Below are positions 12,914 through 22,696 of a DNA stretch of 64,000 nt, in pieces (positions within the stretch are counted from its first letter, which is position 1; every line of letters begins with the position of its first letter). The DNA is from Malania oleifera (lineage: Eukaryota; Streptophyta; Magnoliopsida; Santalales; Ximeniaceae). The stretch is from contig NC_080420.1 of NCBI RefSeq assembly GCF_029873635.1, positions 52,653,457 through 52,717,456 on the forward strand, written 5' to 3'. A program made the translations under genes and the position numbers. The notes below the pieces were generated by a model. It saw only the letters and a list, made by a program, of their open reading frames with translations. It was not told the origin of the DNA and searched no databases.

Positions 12914-15010
12914 TTATAAATTATTATAGTTATTTTACTTAATTACTATATTTCAAAATTCACTTGGCAAGAATAATCTTATTGTACTGGCCAACTTAAA
13001 AATAGTTAAAATATTTTTAAATAGCTTCTATTATTTTTTAAAAATGTTATGGATATTTTTATTTTAATTATATTTTAAATTCAAATGGTAATTTTATTTT
13101 ATTTAATTTTTTTTAGATAATAAATTTTAATCCAGAAAAAATTTTATTAAAATATGTATAAATGAACTATTTAATCCACAAAAATTTAATTTTGAATATT
13201 AAAATATTCTCACATAAAATTTGGTTTCCAATTTTTATGAAAATTGCCAAAACTGACAACAACAAAAAATGAAAACTAACATTGTAAAATAAACAAACAT
13301 GTTTCCATAATATATTCCTTCACTGTACGGAAACAAAAACTAAAAACAAAAAACAGAAATGATACCAAACAAATAATATATTTTTCGGTTTTAAATTAAT
13401 ACAATAACAAATTGCCATAGTATTTTAATATCAAGAATCCAATTATGTGGATTAAATCACCAAGTCACAATTATTTAATAAAAATGAAAATAATTTCAGT
13501 ACGTAAACTTAAAACTTGAGATAAAATATCCTAAATTTTTTTAAAAATTTTAAAAACAAATTTCACCATTTCGCCCTTTATATACAATAGGATTGTTCTT
13601 GACTTGAAGCACTAACAAGTGAGTTTAGAATATAATTAAGTAATATAATTACAATTAATTATTTTTCTTTATTATCATATCTTTCAGTTTTTAATCTTTT
13701 GCAATTTCATTATTCTAATCATATTTATTAAGTGTTGTTTAATCTAAGGACATAAAGAACACACATTCGATTAGGTTTATAAGTTGCTTTGGTTTTGCAT
13801 AAACGAACCACACCGGTTGACATTTTTAAATTTTAATTTCTACTTCATTTTTCAATTCTCTCAAACTTGTATTGCAAAATAAGAAATAATTGCAGAGACA
13901 AAATGATAGCCCCAAGAAAACCAATGAATCAGTTACATGACTCATCTCACACGATTTTCTTCCTTTCAAAATGACGATATTACCTAAATCACACCTTTCT
14001 TTCAAAAGCTACGTTCTTACCTAAACCAAAAGATGCAGACTATCAACCATAATCACAAAAAAAAAACTACATAACATCGTAAACAGGAAAAGAATAGATC
14101 GGCAACCCTATATGCTACATTTCAACATAAAGATGGTACGCATGCACAAGCCATACCATGTCCCAAATTTGGTATCATTTCAGGAATTCAGATAAACACT
14201 TATCCAAATAATTAAAAAATTAAATAAACAAAGTGACTGAATGGAGGTAAGGGCAAACTCACGTCCACAATCTTGGCAACCGGAGACTCCCTAAACATTT
14301 TTGTCCACGGAAATTGAGACGAACTCACAGCTGAAAACGCGCGACCAAAGTAATCGGCGAACCGCATAAGCTGAATGTCTGGCTGCTTCCCATACGATGC
14401 CTACATGCAAAAAAGAAAATAAAACTTAAATTTAAATTTAAATTTTTAAAAATGAACACATCGAGAACCGATTTAATCCAATTCATTTATCAAACAACAG
14501 ATCAAACAAAACCACAACCAAACAAGGGAAAATTCAAAAACTCACCGATGCATCAGCGAGAAATGCCGCCAGATCAACCGCATCAATCTTCGATGCCGCC
14601 TCACCGACCGTGATCTTTGGCCTCTTCGGCTTCTTTGGCTTCAATTTCTTCGACTCATCAACCTTACCATTCCCAGCACGGCCAGCGGCGGCCTCGTCAT
14701 CGCTATCATCTCCATCGTCTGACCGCTGCTTCGTTCTGGCCGGAGGTTCGGCCGCAAAGGATGCCTTCTGAGCTTCTAGAACACGCCGGCGTCGGTCCTC
14801 CGATCGCTGCTCGAGCTGCCCAAACACGTTGGGGGCGTCGCCAACGGGAAGGGCCCCATTTGGACGGGGCTTGCCGGTCGCCAACGAGGGCTTTCTCTGG
14901 CGTTTGGCGTATGTGACCTTTTGCCATCCATGGTTATTGCTGCTCTGTACATTGCTGCTCTCGTCTTCTTCGTTCAGGTTTGATTCGAATGACACAGGCT
15001 TCTCGTCCAT
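816..15010 (-). CDS. TMEM214-like transmembrane protein (5' part: exons 1-3)
   Basis: Three exons splice in frame on the minus strand: 15010-14546 (155 codons), 14400-14263 (46 codons) and 1004-816 (63 codons). All use GT..AG junctions in phase 0. The joined 264 residues match plant TMEM214/DUF2359 proteins as I know them: an acidic and Lys-rich N-terminal tail with HGWQKVTYAKRQRK, then a block around QLMRFADYFGRAFSAVSSSQ and then HISETVYKTSVDW and SLDSILADLAIHQAVAKGSK. Animal TMEM214 is an ER membrane protein linked to ER-stress apoptosis through procaspase-4; the plant role is not established. The membrane segments are expected in the C-terminal half, outside the window. The start is the first ATG of the open first exon, placed just inside a GA-rich leader. 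Intron 2 is unusually large and full of transposons. Family identification is from memory of conserved blocks; confidence in the exon structure is high. Confidence 0.85.
1904..2104 (+). mobile_element. tRNA-derived SINE with 13-bp target duplication
   Basis: The body begins with a tRNA-like head. An A-box-like segment (TTGCCCAAGTGGTAAGG) at about 1916-1932 is followed by a B-box-like segment (AGGTCACAGGTCCAATTC) at about 1968-1985. The tail ends in an A-run merging with TA repeats near 2091-2104. It is flanked by ATAGTTCTAAATG (1891-1903) and ATAGTTCCAAATG (2105-2117), a 13-bp target duplication with one mismatch. Head, tail and duplication together make a plant SINE the best call. The family name is not known to me. 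Relative to the TMEM214-like gene it lies antisense. Confidence 0.78.
2635..2667. repeat. (TA)n microsatellite
   Basis: About 16 uninterrupted TA units inside intron 2. Confidence 0.95.
4556..5556 (+). pseudogene. Ty3/gypsy gag-protease relic, left part
   Basis: The plus-strand translation (several frames and stops) follows the gag of the chromovirus at 5557-9763 block by block. It opens with DDFHHTVETLQAQ, then the YLVSDAKLWWRTKY region near 4805, the gag core to HRQRVQDLST near 5125 and the pre-protease block FVDLRINGKHTR at about 5520-5556. Frameshifts and stops (for example TAA near 5137 and frame breaks around 4730) make it non-functional. The coding sequence stops exactly at 5556, where the inserted element's LTR starts, and resumes at 9764. 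No LTR or pol belonging to this older copy was found. Confidence 0.8.
5557..6077 (-). repeat. Chr-1 3' LTR
   Basis: Plus-strand reading runs TGTCACGTTCC...CTCGTGACA and matches 9243-9763 along its whole length. Before the stop at 5982, the integrase-chromodomain reading frame runs about 100 bp into this LTR. Confidence 0.92.
6078..7106 (-). pseudogene. Chr-1 integrase and chromodomain remnant
   Basis: Two overlapping minus-strand frames (7106-6645, 6635-5982) start with the end of RT (FLGLTRYCRKFVEGYSRG) and jump straight to an integrase start (GRYYWPHTRDDV). RNase H is therefore missing. The integrase core shows HWGVPQVIICDQD and LSYHRQTDGQ, then SPFELVTNQLPLLPHT. A chromodomain (VEEILAERKF through KFLVEWKCLDDKEISWIFAED) lies at about 6275-6125; chromoviral chromodomains direct integration into heterochromatin. 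The zinc-binding and first catalytic parts of the integrase are reduced, and a frameshift lies near 6640. The protein cannot be a working integrase. Confidence 0.82.
6079..6091 (-). other. Chr-1 polypurine tract
   Basis: The minus strand reads AAGTGGGGGAGAA immediately before the LTR start, as expected for the primer of plus-strand DNA synthesis. Confidence 0.8.
7103..7840 (-). pseudogene. Chr-1 protease end and gutted reverse transcriptase
   Basis: The frame 7840-7595 holds the protease C-terminal part (VPLDDYPVILGMEFLMGTGA). The frame 7579-7103 begins with the protease-RT linker. It passes from LLGAKVLFQRK, early in RT, directly to HEEHLRKVFDRLRGN, which lies after the catalytic YxDD loop in the family. 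Both the YxDD motif and the preceding LRSGY region are absent, so this is an internal deletion that removes polymerase activity. Confidence 0.82.
7865..9025 (-). pseudogene. Chr-1 gag and protease start
   Basis: An open frame of 386 codons. An N-terminal helical stretch (VETLQARMADLDAKVN) is followed by the retrotransposon gag core (about residues 65-185, with DAKLWWRTKY, VKQFSALMLD and HRQRVQDLSTAQ). The zinc knuckle is CFLCLGSHRVFEC, which has three rather than four residues between the second Cys and His. The frame runs into a protease with the active-site motif VDTGATHNFVS. A stop after VNFVA cuts gag-protease from the rest, which continues at 7840. The gag alone looks intact and could still form particles; this is inference. 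Confidence 0.85.
9228..9240 (-). other. Chr-1 primer-binding site (tRNA-iMet)
   Basis: The minus strand reads TGGTATCAGAGCC two bases inside the 5' LTR. This is the plant initiator-Met tRNA 3'-end complement and fixes the element's direction. Confidence 0.92.
9243..9763 (-). repeat. Chr-1 5' LTR
   Basis: Direct repeat of 5557-6077 with about 14 substitutions counted by eye over 521 bp; most are transitions. Ends are TGTCACGATCC and GCTCATGACA in plus-strand reading. Confidence 0.92.
9764..9905 (+). pseudogene. Ty3/gypsy gag-protease relic, right part
   Basis: This continues the plus-strand relic after the Chr-1 insertion. The frame reads AMVDTMATHNYVSQ, the protease active site with the usual DTGA changed to DTMA, then LNLYLEKDSRYIKVVN. 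Similarity fades after about 9890. No RT or integrase follows. Confidence 0.78.
9906..11238. other. Intron 2 sequence without recognised features
   Basis: AT-rich sequence with no convincing coding frame or repeat structure. A short run of three near-identical 20-odd-base units (TAAGTGTTGATTAAATTA type) occurs near 10630-10705. Confidence 0.5.
11570..11619 (-). promoter_or_regulatory. USE + TATA module, snRNA-type, facing left
   Basis: On the minus strand GTCCCACATCG (11619-11609) matches the plant snRNA upstream sequence element RTCCCACATCG exactly. TATAAA (11575-11570) follows after 33 bp. In plant snRNA genes a spacing of about 33-34 bp goes with Pol II and about 23-24 bp with Pol III. 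No known snRNA sequence follows, so the product, if any, is unknown. Confidence 0.55.
11653..11703 (+). promoter_or_regulatory. USE + TATA module, snRNA-type, facing right
   Basis: GTTCCACATCG (11653-11663) has one change from the plant USE consensus, and TATAAA (11698-11703) follows after 34 bp. It points away from the minus-strand module; the two USE cores lie about 34 bp apart. Downstream is a GGCTGGGCT...AGCCCAGCC inverted repeat (about 11739-11771) that could fold in a transcript. No recognised RNA gene follows. Confidence 0.5.
12703..12872 (+). mobile_element. Au-like SINE
   Basis: A tRNA-related head has a B-box match GGTTCGTGTCC (about 12754-12764). The body shows the hallmark words GGGGTAAGATTGCGTACACT and CTACCCTCGCAAAGT followed by GAGCCTTATGACCCTAGGACG, as in plant Au SINEs as I remember them. 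The 3' end runs into T/A-rich sequence and a (TA)n tract. A clear target duplication was not found. Confidence 0.7.
12882..12913. repeat. (TA)n microsatellite
   Basis: TA dinucleotide tract just after the Au-like SINE. Confidence 0.9.
14263..14400 (-). CDS. TMEM214-like gene, exon 2
   Basis: The acceptor is TGTAG|GCA (AG at 14402-14401) and the donor GAC|GTGAGT (GT at 14262-14261). The 138 bp encode 46 residues, ASYGKQPDIQLM... to ...SPVAKIVD. They contain the most conserved plant TMEM214 block, RFADYFGRAFSAVSSSQFPW. Intron 1 (14401-14545) is only 145 bp. Confidence 0.88.
14546..15010 (-). CDS. TMEM214-like gene, exon 1 (start codon)
   Basis: It starts at ATG (15010-15008), giving MDEKPVSFESNLNEEDE, and ends in FLADAS before donor GTGAGT at 14545. 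It is low-complexity and highly charged: an acidic N-terminus, an RKRR-rich middle, an SDDGDDSDDE cluster, then KKLKPKKPKRPK, which could act as a nuclear or RNA-contact patch. Base composition is clearly more GC-rich than the surroundings. The conserved AASKIDAVDLAAFLAD precedes the junction. Confidence 0.88.
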
Positions 15011-15016
15011 GAATAT

Positions 15017-15057
<41 letters not shown>
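15017..15057. repeat. (GT)n(GA)n tract in the 5' leader of the TMEM214-like gene
   Basis: A GT then GA dinucleotide tract lies directly upstream of the start codon. On the transcribed minus strand it reads as CT/AC repeats, common in plant 5' leaders. Confidence 0.75.
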
Positions 15058-15062
<5 letters not shown>

Positions 15063-16344
15063 CAGACGGAAGGGAAACAGAAAAAACAACTTCGAAAGCG
15101 GAGACGAGGATTTAAGGCGTTGACTTTCTCAAACTGACCTTTGTTCTATCCTGTAATTACACTAATGCCATCCTCATACGCACGGGCCACAGCCGTCTAG
15201 TTTTGCGGGACTGGCGACGGACTGTGTGAACAATGAACACGGGCGCCGACGCTTCCCATATCTCTTCTAATAATTATTGAGGATACAAGTATAACTAAAA
15301 TTTTTTTATAAAAAAATTATATACGTATCTATTATTTTTTGAATTTTAAAAATAAATAACAACAACCCAATCCACATTTTTGGCCTATAAAAATAAGAAA
15401 CAGTTCAAATTTTGAAATGTTGGTCTATCATCAAATTTAACCCTATAATCAATCATCATGTTAAAAATAAATCTATTAAAAAATTCAAATTTCAAGATAT
15501 TAATCTAGTATTTGATTGCCAAATATTATTCAAACAAATTAGATTCATATACCCTCAACAACCCATATCTTCTAAATCAAACTCAAATCCTAACCTCCTC
15601 TTCCAAATCAAATTTACAAATCTATGGGTAGCTTCTTAGGATTAAAAATTCTTCAATCTTATTAGTTTTCAAAATGCTACTTGATTCAGATGACACTATT
15701 TTTAAGATACGTAATGGCATTATCTCCATTCATCGATAATAACTTATTATTCAGCAAAGAAGCAGCTCAATTCAAAAACTACATCCAAAAGGGGTTTGGA
15801 AAAATTGGCATTCAAAAGTATTAAGTTTGCACTATTTTTAATATTTTTTTACTCTTTTATATCATAGCACAATTTTCCTGAAAAAATAACATGTTATATT
15901 CTAGCCATTGAATATTTAGATATGTTTAACCATTGTATCTATGCATAGCAACAGTGTCAGTCACTCGAAAAAAGTGGAGGTGACAACGGATTAGAAGCCC
16001 TCCAACCATTAAGTTGTTACTGCAAGGGCAAGCTTAATCAGAAAAATGACCAAGTGATGGAGCCTAAAGCTAGCAAAAAAAAATTTAAGCTTCCTACTAC
16101 CTTTTTTTTTTATTACAATTGCATTTGCCAAATTTTGTTATGGCCTAAAATGGAAAGAAAATGTTACTTGAGGCATAAGATAATTTTAACATACATAAAG
16201 CTTTATTTATTATACAACTACAAAATTTCTAGGGCTTTCTTCTATTTTCAAAAATATTCATTTTGTGTTTATGTAATAGCACCTCCATATTAACCTCGTT
16301 TCCATCAAAAGTGAAATGCACTACTACATTCTTATTGTTAACTT
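15058..16344. other. Upstream region of the TMEM214-like gene and intergenic DNA
   Basis: The first 200 bp are moderately GC-rich and probably hold the minus-strand promoter. I could not place a definite TATA box. From about 15290 the sequence is AT-rich intergenic DNA with no supported gene or repeat. Confidence 0.4.
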
Positions 16345-16461
16345 ATTTCTTTTAATTGCCATTTTTAGTTATTTATTAATCGATTTTAATTAAAATTTAT
16401 GGTTGTTTTAATGACATAAATGTTCATAGTGCATATTTTAAAAACACAACAACTTATAAAG
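16345..16461. repeat. Repeat R1, left part, interrupted by the copia element
   Basis: This piece resembles 50645-50755 (shared words include TTTTAATTG, GTTTTAATGACA/ATTTAAATGACA and ACAACTTA). The stretch after the copia element (49535-49655) resembles 50770-50895. Copy R2 is contiguous there, so the copia element split this repeat. Confidence 0.6.
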
Positions 16462-17188
16462 TGTTGGGTGTCCCTCCTCACAACATTAAGAGGAGGGGCA
16501 CCTTTGTAAATTAAAAAAAATAAATATATAAATAAAAGGAAACTGGGGTTTTGTGTATGAGAGGGGATTCTGGAAATTAAAAGAAAAGAAGAAAAAGAGG
16601 GTTGATGGCAGCATGATGAAAAAGAAGATGGAAACTCACTTGATTATTTGATCGGATAGTTAAACGGAGTTCCATTGACTTGAAATTTTAGGTGTGCAAT
16701 TGCAACAAGAAGGGCTTTGACTTGATCGGCTTTGATTGTGGTATTATTCTTCAAATTTTGTCTTCTAGTGAGACGGTCTTTTTATTGATATCTAGTTCTT
16801 ATTAGTGAGATCGGCTTTCGAGTATGATTATTTATGATTTGTTGCAATTATCATTGTTATTGAGAGCTCTTGTAAAGTTTGTGGACCCTTGAATTTTTCT
16901 ATTATCTAGTGGATTTAGCCTAGACCAAAGGTCTCGTAATCTTTCCCTAATTTGGGGTTTACATGTAAATTTTTGGTGTTTCATATTTAGTGTTTTATTG
17001 CTTTACTATTCTTACCAATTATTTGTTGATTTATTTGGTGATTTGGTTGTTGCATTGTCAAATTAAATTTTGAAATTGGAAATTAGTGGCTATATCTCTA
17101 GTCCATTGTTCTATTTTATTTGTGCAAGTTGGGAAAGGGTATGCAAATATTTTGTGCAGCTTTAGTTATTCTACTATTTTTCCTAACA
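16462..17188 (+). repeat. Cop-A 5' LTR
   Basis: It begins TGTTGGGTGTCCCTCCTC and ends TTCCTAACA, followed by the PBS. It matches 48795-49534 over its length with many substitutions. Confidence 0.85.
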
Positions 17189-17191
17189 AAC

Positions 17192-17204
17192 TAGTATCAA
17201 AGCA
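17192..17204 (+). other. Cop-A primer-binding site
   Basis: TAGTATCAAAGCA is a mutated form of the TGGTATCAGAGCA-type site for initiator-Met tRNA, three bases after the LTR. Confidence 0.75.
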
Positions 17205-17231
17205 AGGTAGAATTAATTTGTACAAATTAAA

Positions 17232-17981
17232 ATGGAGGATAACAACAATAATGCAATATTTAAATTGAAGGCATCGAACTAATCAATATGGAAACCAAAA
17301 ATGTTAAACATTATATTTTGTAAAGATTGGTATGATCCGATTGAAGGTCAAAATAGAAAAAATGTTGGTCTTATTCGACAATGAATTGAAAATAGTGACT
17401 TTCACCACGTAGCTAATGAAACAAATGTTCATGCACTATGGAGGAGATTCAAGAATTTGTATGAAAGAAAAACTTCTCAAAACAAAGCTTTCCTAGTCAA
17501 ACGATTGATTAACTTGAGATATAAAGACGGAACAACATGTCAAAGCATTTAAATGTTTTTCAAGACATTGTGAATCATTTGGCTAATATAAAAATTAATT
17601 TGGAAGATGAGTTGCAAGCTTGTTTGCTATAATTAGGATACTCTAGTTGTGGCATTAAATATTTCAACACTAAATATTAACATAATATAGTTCAGGAGAG
17701 CTTATTTAATAGACCAAAAGGAAAGAGATCAACTTCACTTCACAGTTAGAGGCATTTCTCACGAAGATGCAAAGGAAAAACAAGAATAGGAACTTTCACA
17801 GTTCAGATTACTAAGGCAACTCAAAAGGAAAGTCTAAGTCTAGGTCAAGGAAGGATGTCAAATGTTTTCATTGTGGAGATTTTCGACACATCAAGAAAAA
17901 TTGCAAGAAACTTAAAAGAGATAAATCAAGAGAAAGAGGTGGAGACAACAATGAGAAGAAAGATAAAAGAAGACTCATGTT
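17232..17981 (+). pseudogene. Cop-A gag (broken)
   Basis: It starts MEDNNNNAIFKLKASN and continues with WKPKMLNIILCKDWYDPIEG, then ALWRRFKNLYERKTSQNKAF, typical of Ty1/copia gag (UBN2-type). A CCHC-type zinc knuckle follows as CFHCGDFRHIKKNC (about 17860-17900). Stops occur after KASN, after LIRQ and near 17550. Its end is cut by solo LTR A. Confidence 0.82.
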
Positions 17982-17986
17982 ATAGA

Positions 17987-18363
17987 TGTGACGACTCGAA
18001 AAATAATGGTATTTAAATAATAAAAAGGGAGGGAAATGGAAACAGCAACAAAAGGACGCAGCCGACTTCGTCGACGAACACGAAGCATTTGTCAACAATA
18101 TTGCACTTTGGGAGAAATAACTAAGGAAATTTATCAGGTCCTCGTCGATGAACACAAGGGATTCGTCGACGAGGGTACAAGAGGGTCTCATCGACGAAGA
18201 CAAGTTTCGTCGACGAGAAGATACCGAGAGAGGATTTTTGGGGAAGTCTGAAATTCGTCGACGAAGGTGCAGGTTCGTCGACAAACTTTCTACAGGACTC
18301 GTCGACGAATTCGACCCTATAAATAGCAAAAACCCGGAATTAAACGCAGAAAATTAAGAAAAA

Positions 18364-18407
<44 letters not shown>

Positions 18408-20065
18408 GTTTCTCTCTCCTCTCTCTTCGATTTCGGCTCCGTTGTTTGCCGGATCGACGATCTGAGGCCATCACAACGCTCTCGGGGAAGTTCTCTCCAA
18501 ATTTTCCGGAGCAGATCGTTGGTGGAAGTTAGTCGAAATCCATCTCTGAGTTGAGGTAAAGCTTTTTATTCGAGATTTGGTCTTTCAACAATTGAAGGAA
18601 ATTATGTACTCAAATAATTACTGAAGTTTAGTTATAGGAATTATCATTTTCAGGGTACTGCTTAGGGTTTCCTACGGGTGTAAGACCAATATTATAGAAA
18701 AGCCTTTCAGTTGCCATGTAAGAGGATAAATTAAAACAGTTATTTTCCATTGAAATTACTATTATTTAATAGCAGAACTATTTTCAGAAAAGCATGTGAT
18801 TATATATGAGTATAATTGAGAAAATGTAAGTTTGGGAAAATACTACAATTGTACAGGAAATGTGATTTCAGAACGGAATATATGATTTCATTCAATTCGT
18901 GTGGCGTGAATATATATATATATATTATACCATGTCAAGTTAAATTTACAAAATAAGCATGTTTACAAATATTTTCAAGAATAACATGATAAACACAGTA
19001 AATTATGATTTCAGAATAAATGATATATTTGGCACAAGGCCGTAATTGATGTTTGGCGCGAGGCCGTATTTACTCATGTTTTTCGGCGCAAGTTCGTATT
19101 TATTCATGTTTTCGGCGCAAGGCCGTAATTATTAAGTTAATGTAAAATTTAGAAAATGCTATTATTTGATTTACGATACACAGTATATGTTTATGTACTA
19201 TATGTTATCAAAACCCAAATGTTAGTTTAGTTCAATTTCAGGAGCACGGTACCGTAGCTTATAGATCAGATATCTATGATCAGATTGGTGCTAACCACCC
19301 CACGAGGGGGTGGGAGATGGGTAGTCGATGTGGCTTTTAGTGTAAAGTGTAGACGTCCACCTGACAGTCTGGACCAAGGTGTGGCGGGCCCATCATACTT
19401 ATAGACATTTTTTACTCGACAGTGGTCGACCAGCCATTGTCGGGTCCCGCCTTCAGGCTGCACAACCCATCATAGGAGGTAATACATGACATCAACTAGC
19501 TATTCATCCTGGGTAGTTTTCAGTATTATAGATTATATCAAATAATACATGATTAGTATGATTTCTTGGAAGTATGAAATTATATGTTTATCTAACCATA
19601 TTATGATTTATGTTTGATGATATGTGAAATGTATTGTATATGTATTACAGCATAAATATTCATGTTACCACATAACTGATTTTAATTTATCTACCCTTAC
19701 TGAGAGGTGTCTCACCCCCAAGTTTAAATTATTTCCAGAAGCCCGGAGAGACCGTCGGGTCAGGGCTACCGCTGAGTGAGTTGAGCTTCCCTACTAGAAG
19801 GGTAAGTTCTGATCTAGGATCAGGAGATTTTTGTTGTAAGATCCTAGGTTTATTTTGATATTTTGGAGATTGTATGTATAAACACAGCATCTTTGGGAAT
19901 ATTGTAGACTCTGGTATTATGTAATTTATAGTCAATATATGCGATTTACATTTACTGCTACCTAGGTTCCGCTGTGTATGATAGGTGTCCTCGCTACCCA
20001 CGAGTTCGGGTTGACTATTTTATTTATTATGTTTCATTTTATATTAAGATAAGCAGGTCGTTACA
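17987..20065 (+). mobile_element. LTR A: solo LTR of a gypsy-type family
   Basis: A 2079-bp unit begins TGTGACGACTCG and ends AGGTCGTTACA, with a perfect 5-bp target duplication ATAGA (17982-17986, 20066-20070). It sits within Cop-A between gag and protease. No internal retrotransposon region is present. A TATA box TATAAATA lies at 18318-18325, preceded by an array of GTCGACGA-type palindromes (18062-18312) and followed by a long CT tract. The terminal sequences resemble those of LTRs B, C, D, E and X. Confidence 0.85.
18062..18312 (+). promoter_or_regulatory. Array of TTCGTCGACGAA palindromes in LTR A
   Basis: Eight matches or near matches to TCGTCGACGA lie in 250 bp. The last ends about 9 bp before the TATA box. 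Variants mostly show CG to TG or CA, as methylated CpG decay would give. Confidence 0.75.
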
Positions 20066-20070
20066 ATAGA

Positions 20071-20245
20071 AGACTCCTGTTACAGCTTCAATTGATGGAC
20101 ATGCCATAATTATCTTTAATGACGCTAATGTAAACTTAGCATGTTGAGACAATACTTAGGTTTTTTATTTAGGCACTTCTTGTCATATTTTTTCACAGTA
20201 TGATATCTTTGTGACCAACAGTAGTGATGACTATGGTTATGTGAG
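20071..20245 (+). pseudogene. Cop-A protease region, first part
   Basis: Between LTRs A and C the plus strand reads the Ty1/copia block before and around protease (SIDGHAIIIF-like, then GTSCHIFSQYDIFVTNSSDDYG) with stops. It ends at the LTR C insertion. Confidence 0.55.
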
Positions 20246-22301
20246 TGTAACAACCTCTTTATATATATATATATATATATGAACTATTCCGATACCCCCT
20301 GCTATGAAACTCGAGCCTCGGAAGGCACCTAGGTAAATCTGAATATAAAATCATACCTATGCAACGGAAACGTAATCCATACATCCATACACATCATACA
20401 ATACCAGGAATCTGTATTTCTAAACCATAACTATATAATACATCTCTCTCCAAAAATATTTGTCCCAAAATACAAAACCCTACACAAACTTACCCTCTAA
20501 ACCAGGGTAATCAATAAACTCTCTATCTGTGAGCCTGATCTGCTCGCCCAGCTGGCTCACCTAAAAAATGTTAAAGTACTGGGGTGAGTCGATGCTCAGT
20601 AAGTGGAAATATGATATTATTAGTGTGTGGCAACTAAATTGCATACTGTTAAAATAACAACTGAACTGTAATAAAATTGTAATCTGTAAAGCATGTCTGT
20701 TATTTTCATACTGCTAATATCATACTATACTCACCATATACTATAAAATTGTAACCATAGACATAAATGTGCTTTATCCCTGGAACTCTGTATGTCATGA
20801 TTTGACCCCTCATGACAAGGTTGTGTGGCCCGTAGGCGAGACTTAATCTAATCGGCCCTCTAGATAAGTCAATATACTCTACACTAACTTAACCTGACCA
20901 AACTACATACTCTCCTAGGCACAGGACTAGTTGCTACCTCATCAAGGCCCCCTTAACCCAACGAACTAGGGAGCTGCATCCTCTCCGAGTACAGTTTGAC
21001 GGTACCCACACACTATCTGAGATATATGGTTGCACTCTATCTATATATAACAACGGTACCGTGCCCTGTATTCTTTATCTGTATCTGTCTATAATCATTC
21101 CTCAGGGATCTGATACTATATATATATATACATATATACTCTTTTACTGTTTTCATCATGTTTCCAAAATTACCATAACGCTATCTTTTGTACTATAAAT
21201 ACTGTAATCTTTGTATGCTGTATCTGTAGCATCTTGATGCTATCTCTGTATATCTGTCTGTATACTCTATCTATATACTCTGTCTGTATACTCTTTATGT
21301 TATGGTAATAGGATAACATGGCATACTATAAATACTGTATATACTGTTCTAAATAAAGCTGTAATATACTGATCTGAGTAAAACTGTAATATACTATTCT
21401 GGATAATTATCTGTAATATATTAATCTGTATAAAACTATAACATACTAATCTGAGTAAAACTGTAATATACTGTTCTGGATAAATATCTATAATATATTG
21501 TCTATATCTGTGTAATCAGTATAGTATGATATACTGTAAAAAACTACATAAGTTCTTTATCACATAAACATCTACTCAGGCCACACAAGCATTTTAAACT
21601 TATATTCTGTAAAATTGGGAAATAAGCTGGTATATTCATATATGTAAAATCTCTAATAACATTATAAAAATTCCTAACATAGCATATTTCCCTTACCTTA
21701 TCTCTGAAAAGTCCCTCACTGAACTCTAGCCTTACACCCACAAGGTTCTCCACTCAACACCCTGAAAACAACATCCCCTAAAACAAAACATCAGTATTAC
21801 ATTGTGTATTGTATTTCTTATAACTGAGGGAAAGACAAATACCGAATAAAATGCCTTACCTTAAGATTGGGATGAAATCCAAACCAAATCCGACAACGAT
21901 CAGCTCCAGCAAACTTGCAGAGAACTTCACCAAGAGCGTCGTGGTGGCTTCAGATCATCGATCCAACGTAAAACGGACTCGGAATCGAAGAGAGAAGGAG
22001 GGAGAGGCGTTTTAGAGAGAGAGAGAGTGATTGCTGCGCCAAATTCTGTATTTAAATTCGGGTTTCCACTATTTATAGCCCTGGATTCATCAACGAGACT
22101 CGTCATCTTGTCGAAGAGTCTTTAGGGAATTTCATCGACAAACTTCCTCCCTCGTCAACGAATTTCAGACTGCGCCAAAAACCTCTCTCGGTATTTTCTC
22201 GTCAACAAACTCTGTCCTCGTCGACGAGCTCCTCTTATATCCTCATCGACGAATCCCTTGTGTTCATTGACGAGATGCTGAAAATTCTTCGGGTTATTAC
22301 A
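20246..22301 (-). mobile_element. LTR C: solo LTR related to A and B
   Basis: A 2056-bp unit in plus reading runs TGTAACAACC...CGGGTTATTACA. It is flanked by GTGAG (20241-20245) and GGGAG (22302-22306), a 5-bp duplication with one mismatch. Orientation is minus because CTATAAATAG is read on the minus strand (about 22079-22070) and the decayed GTCGACGA array lies upstream of it at 22085-22275. There is no internal region. Confidence 0.82.
22085..22275 (-). promoter_or_regulatory. Decayed GTCGACGA palindrome array in LTR C
   Basis: At least seven imperfect copies, such as CTCGTCGACGAG and CTCGTCAACGAA, lie upstream of the minus-strand TATA box. Confidence 0.65.
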
Positions 22302-22306
22302 GGGAG

Positions 22307-22691
22307 GGTGGCTAATCAAGTTGTGTCCAAAATTGTTGCCATTGGGGATGTTTGGTTGATAACAGATGTTGACTGCAAGCTACTACTAAATAACGTCAGA
22401 CGTGTTCCAAATTTAAGACTTTATTTATCTCCACAAGTGTCCTAGATGATGAATGGTACTTTAAATCATTTTGGCGGCAGTAAATGGAAACTCATAAAAG
22501 GATCTCTTGTTATGGTAAGAGGTGAAAAACCTTGTTCCATCTATCTTACTCATGTTAAAGTGTGCATATAGGAGATGAATGAAATTGAAGATTCCTCTAT
22601 GGAACTTTGGCATAGGAGGCTGGGACACTTGAGTAAGAAAGTCTTAGAGATACTTGTTAGAAGAAAGCTTCTTCCATTGATAGGTATGAGA
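22307..22691 (+). pseudogene. Cop-A protease end and pre-integrase domain
   Basis: The frame reads VANQVVSKIVAIGDVWLI, then LLLNNVRRVPNLRLYL, and after a stop WKLIKGSLVMVRGE and ELWHRRLGHLSKK. The last is the Ty1/copia pre-integrase motif (HxxxGH). It is interrupted by chromovirus G. Confidence 0.8.
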
Positions 22692-22696
22692 TTGAA

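Larger units (their letters stand above)
1005..14262 (-). other. TMEM214-like gene, intron 2 (about 13.3 kb)
   Basis: The intron lies between the donor GTGAGT read at 14262-14257 and the acceptor AG at 1006-1005, both on the minus strand. Its length comes from inserted elements: SINE (1904-2104), gag-protease relic (4556-5556 and 9764-9905) split by a chromovirus (5557-9763), hAT-like element (11247-12018) and Au-like SINE (12703-12872). The remaining parts (2118-4555, 9906-11238, 12027-12700, 12915-14262) are AT-rich, and I recognise nothing in them beyond simple repeats. Confidence 0.8.

Noticed and set aside
14617..15029. Plus-strand frames opposite TMEM214 exon 1
   Set aside because: Antisense shadows of a GC-rich exon; the minus frame has family similarity and splice sites.
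18062..18312. Possible CRISPR-like array
   Set aside because: Units are short palindromes with irregular spacing in a plant LTR; no repeat-spacer regularity or cas genes.
18036..18357. Arg-rich open frames in LTR A
   Set aside because: They come from translating the GTCGACGA array and U3 of a solo LTR; no homology and not conserved in B, C or E.
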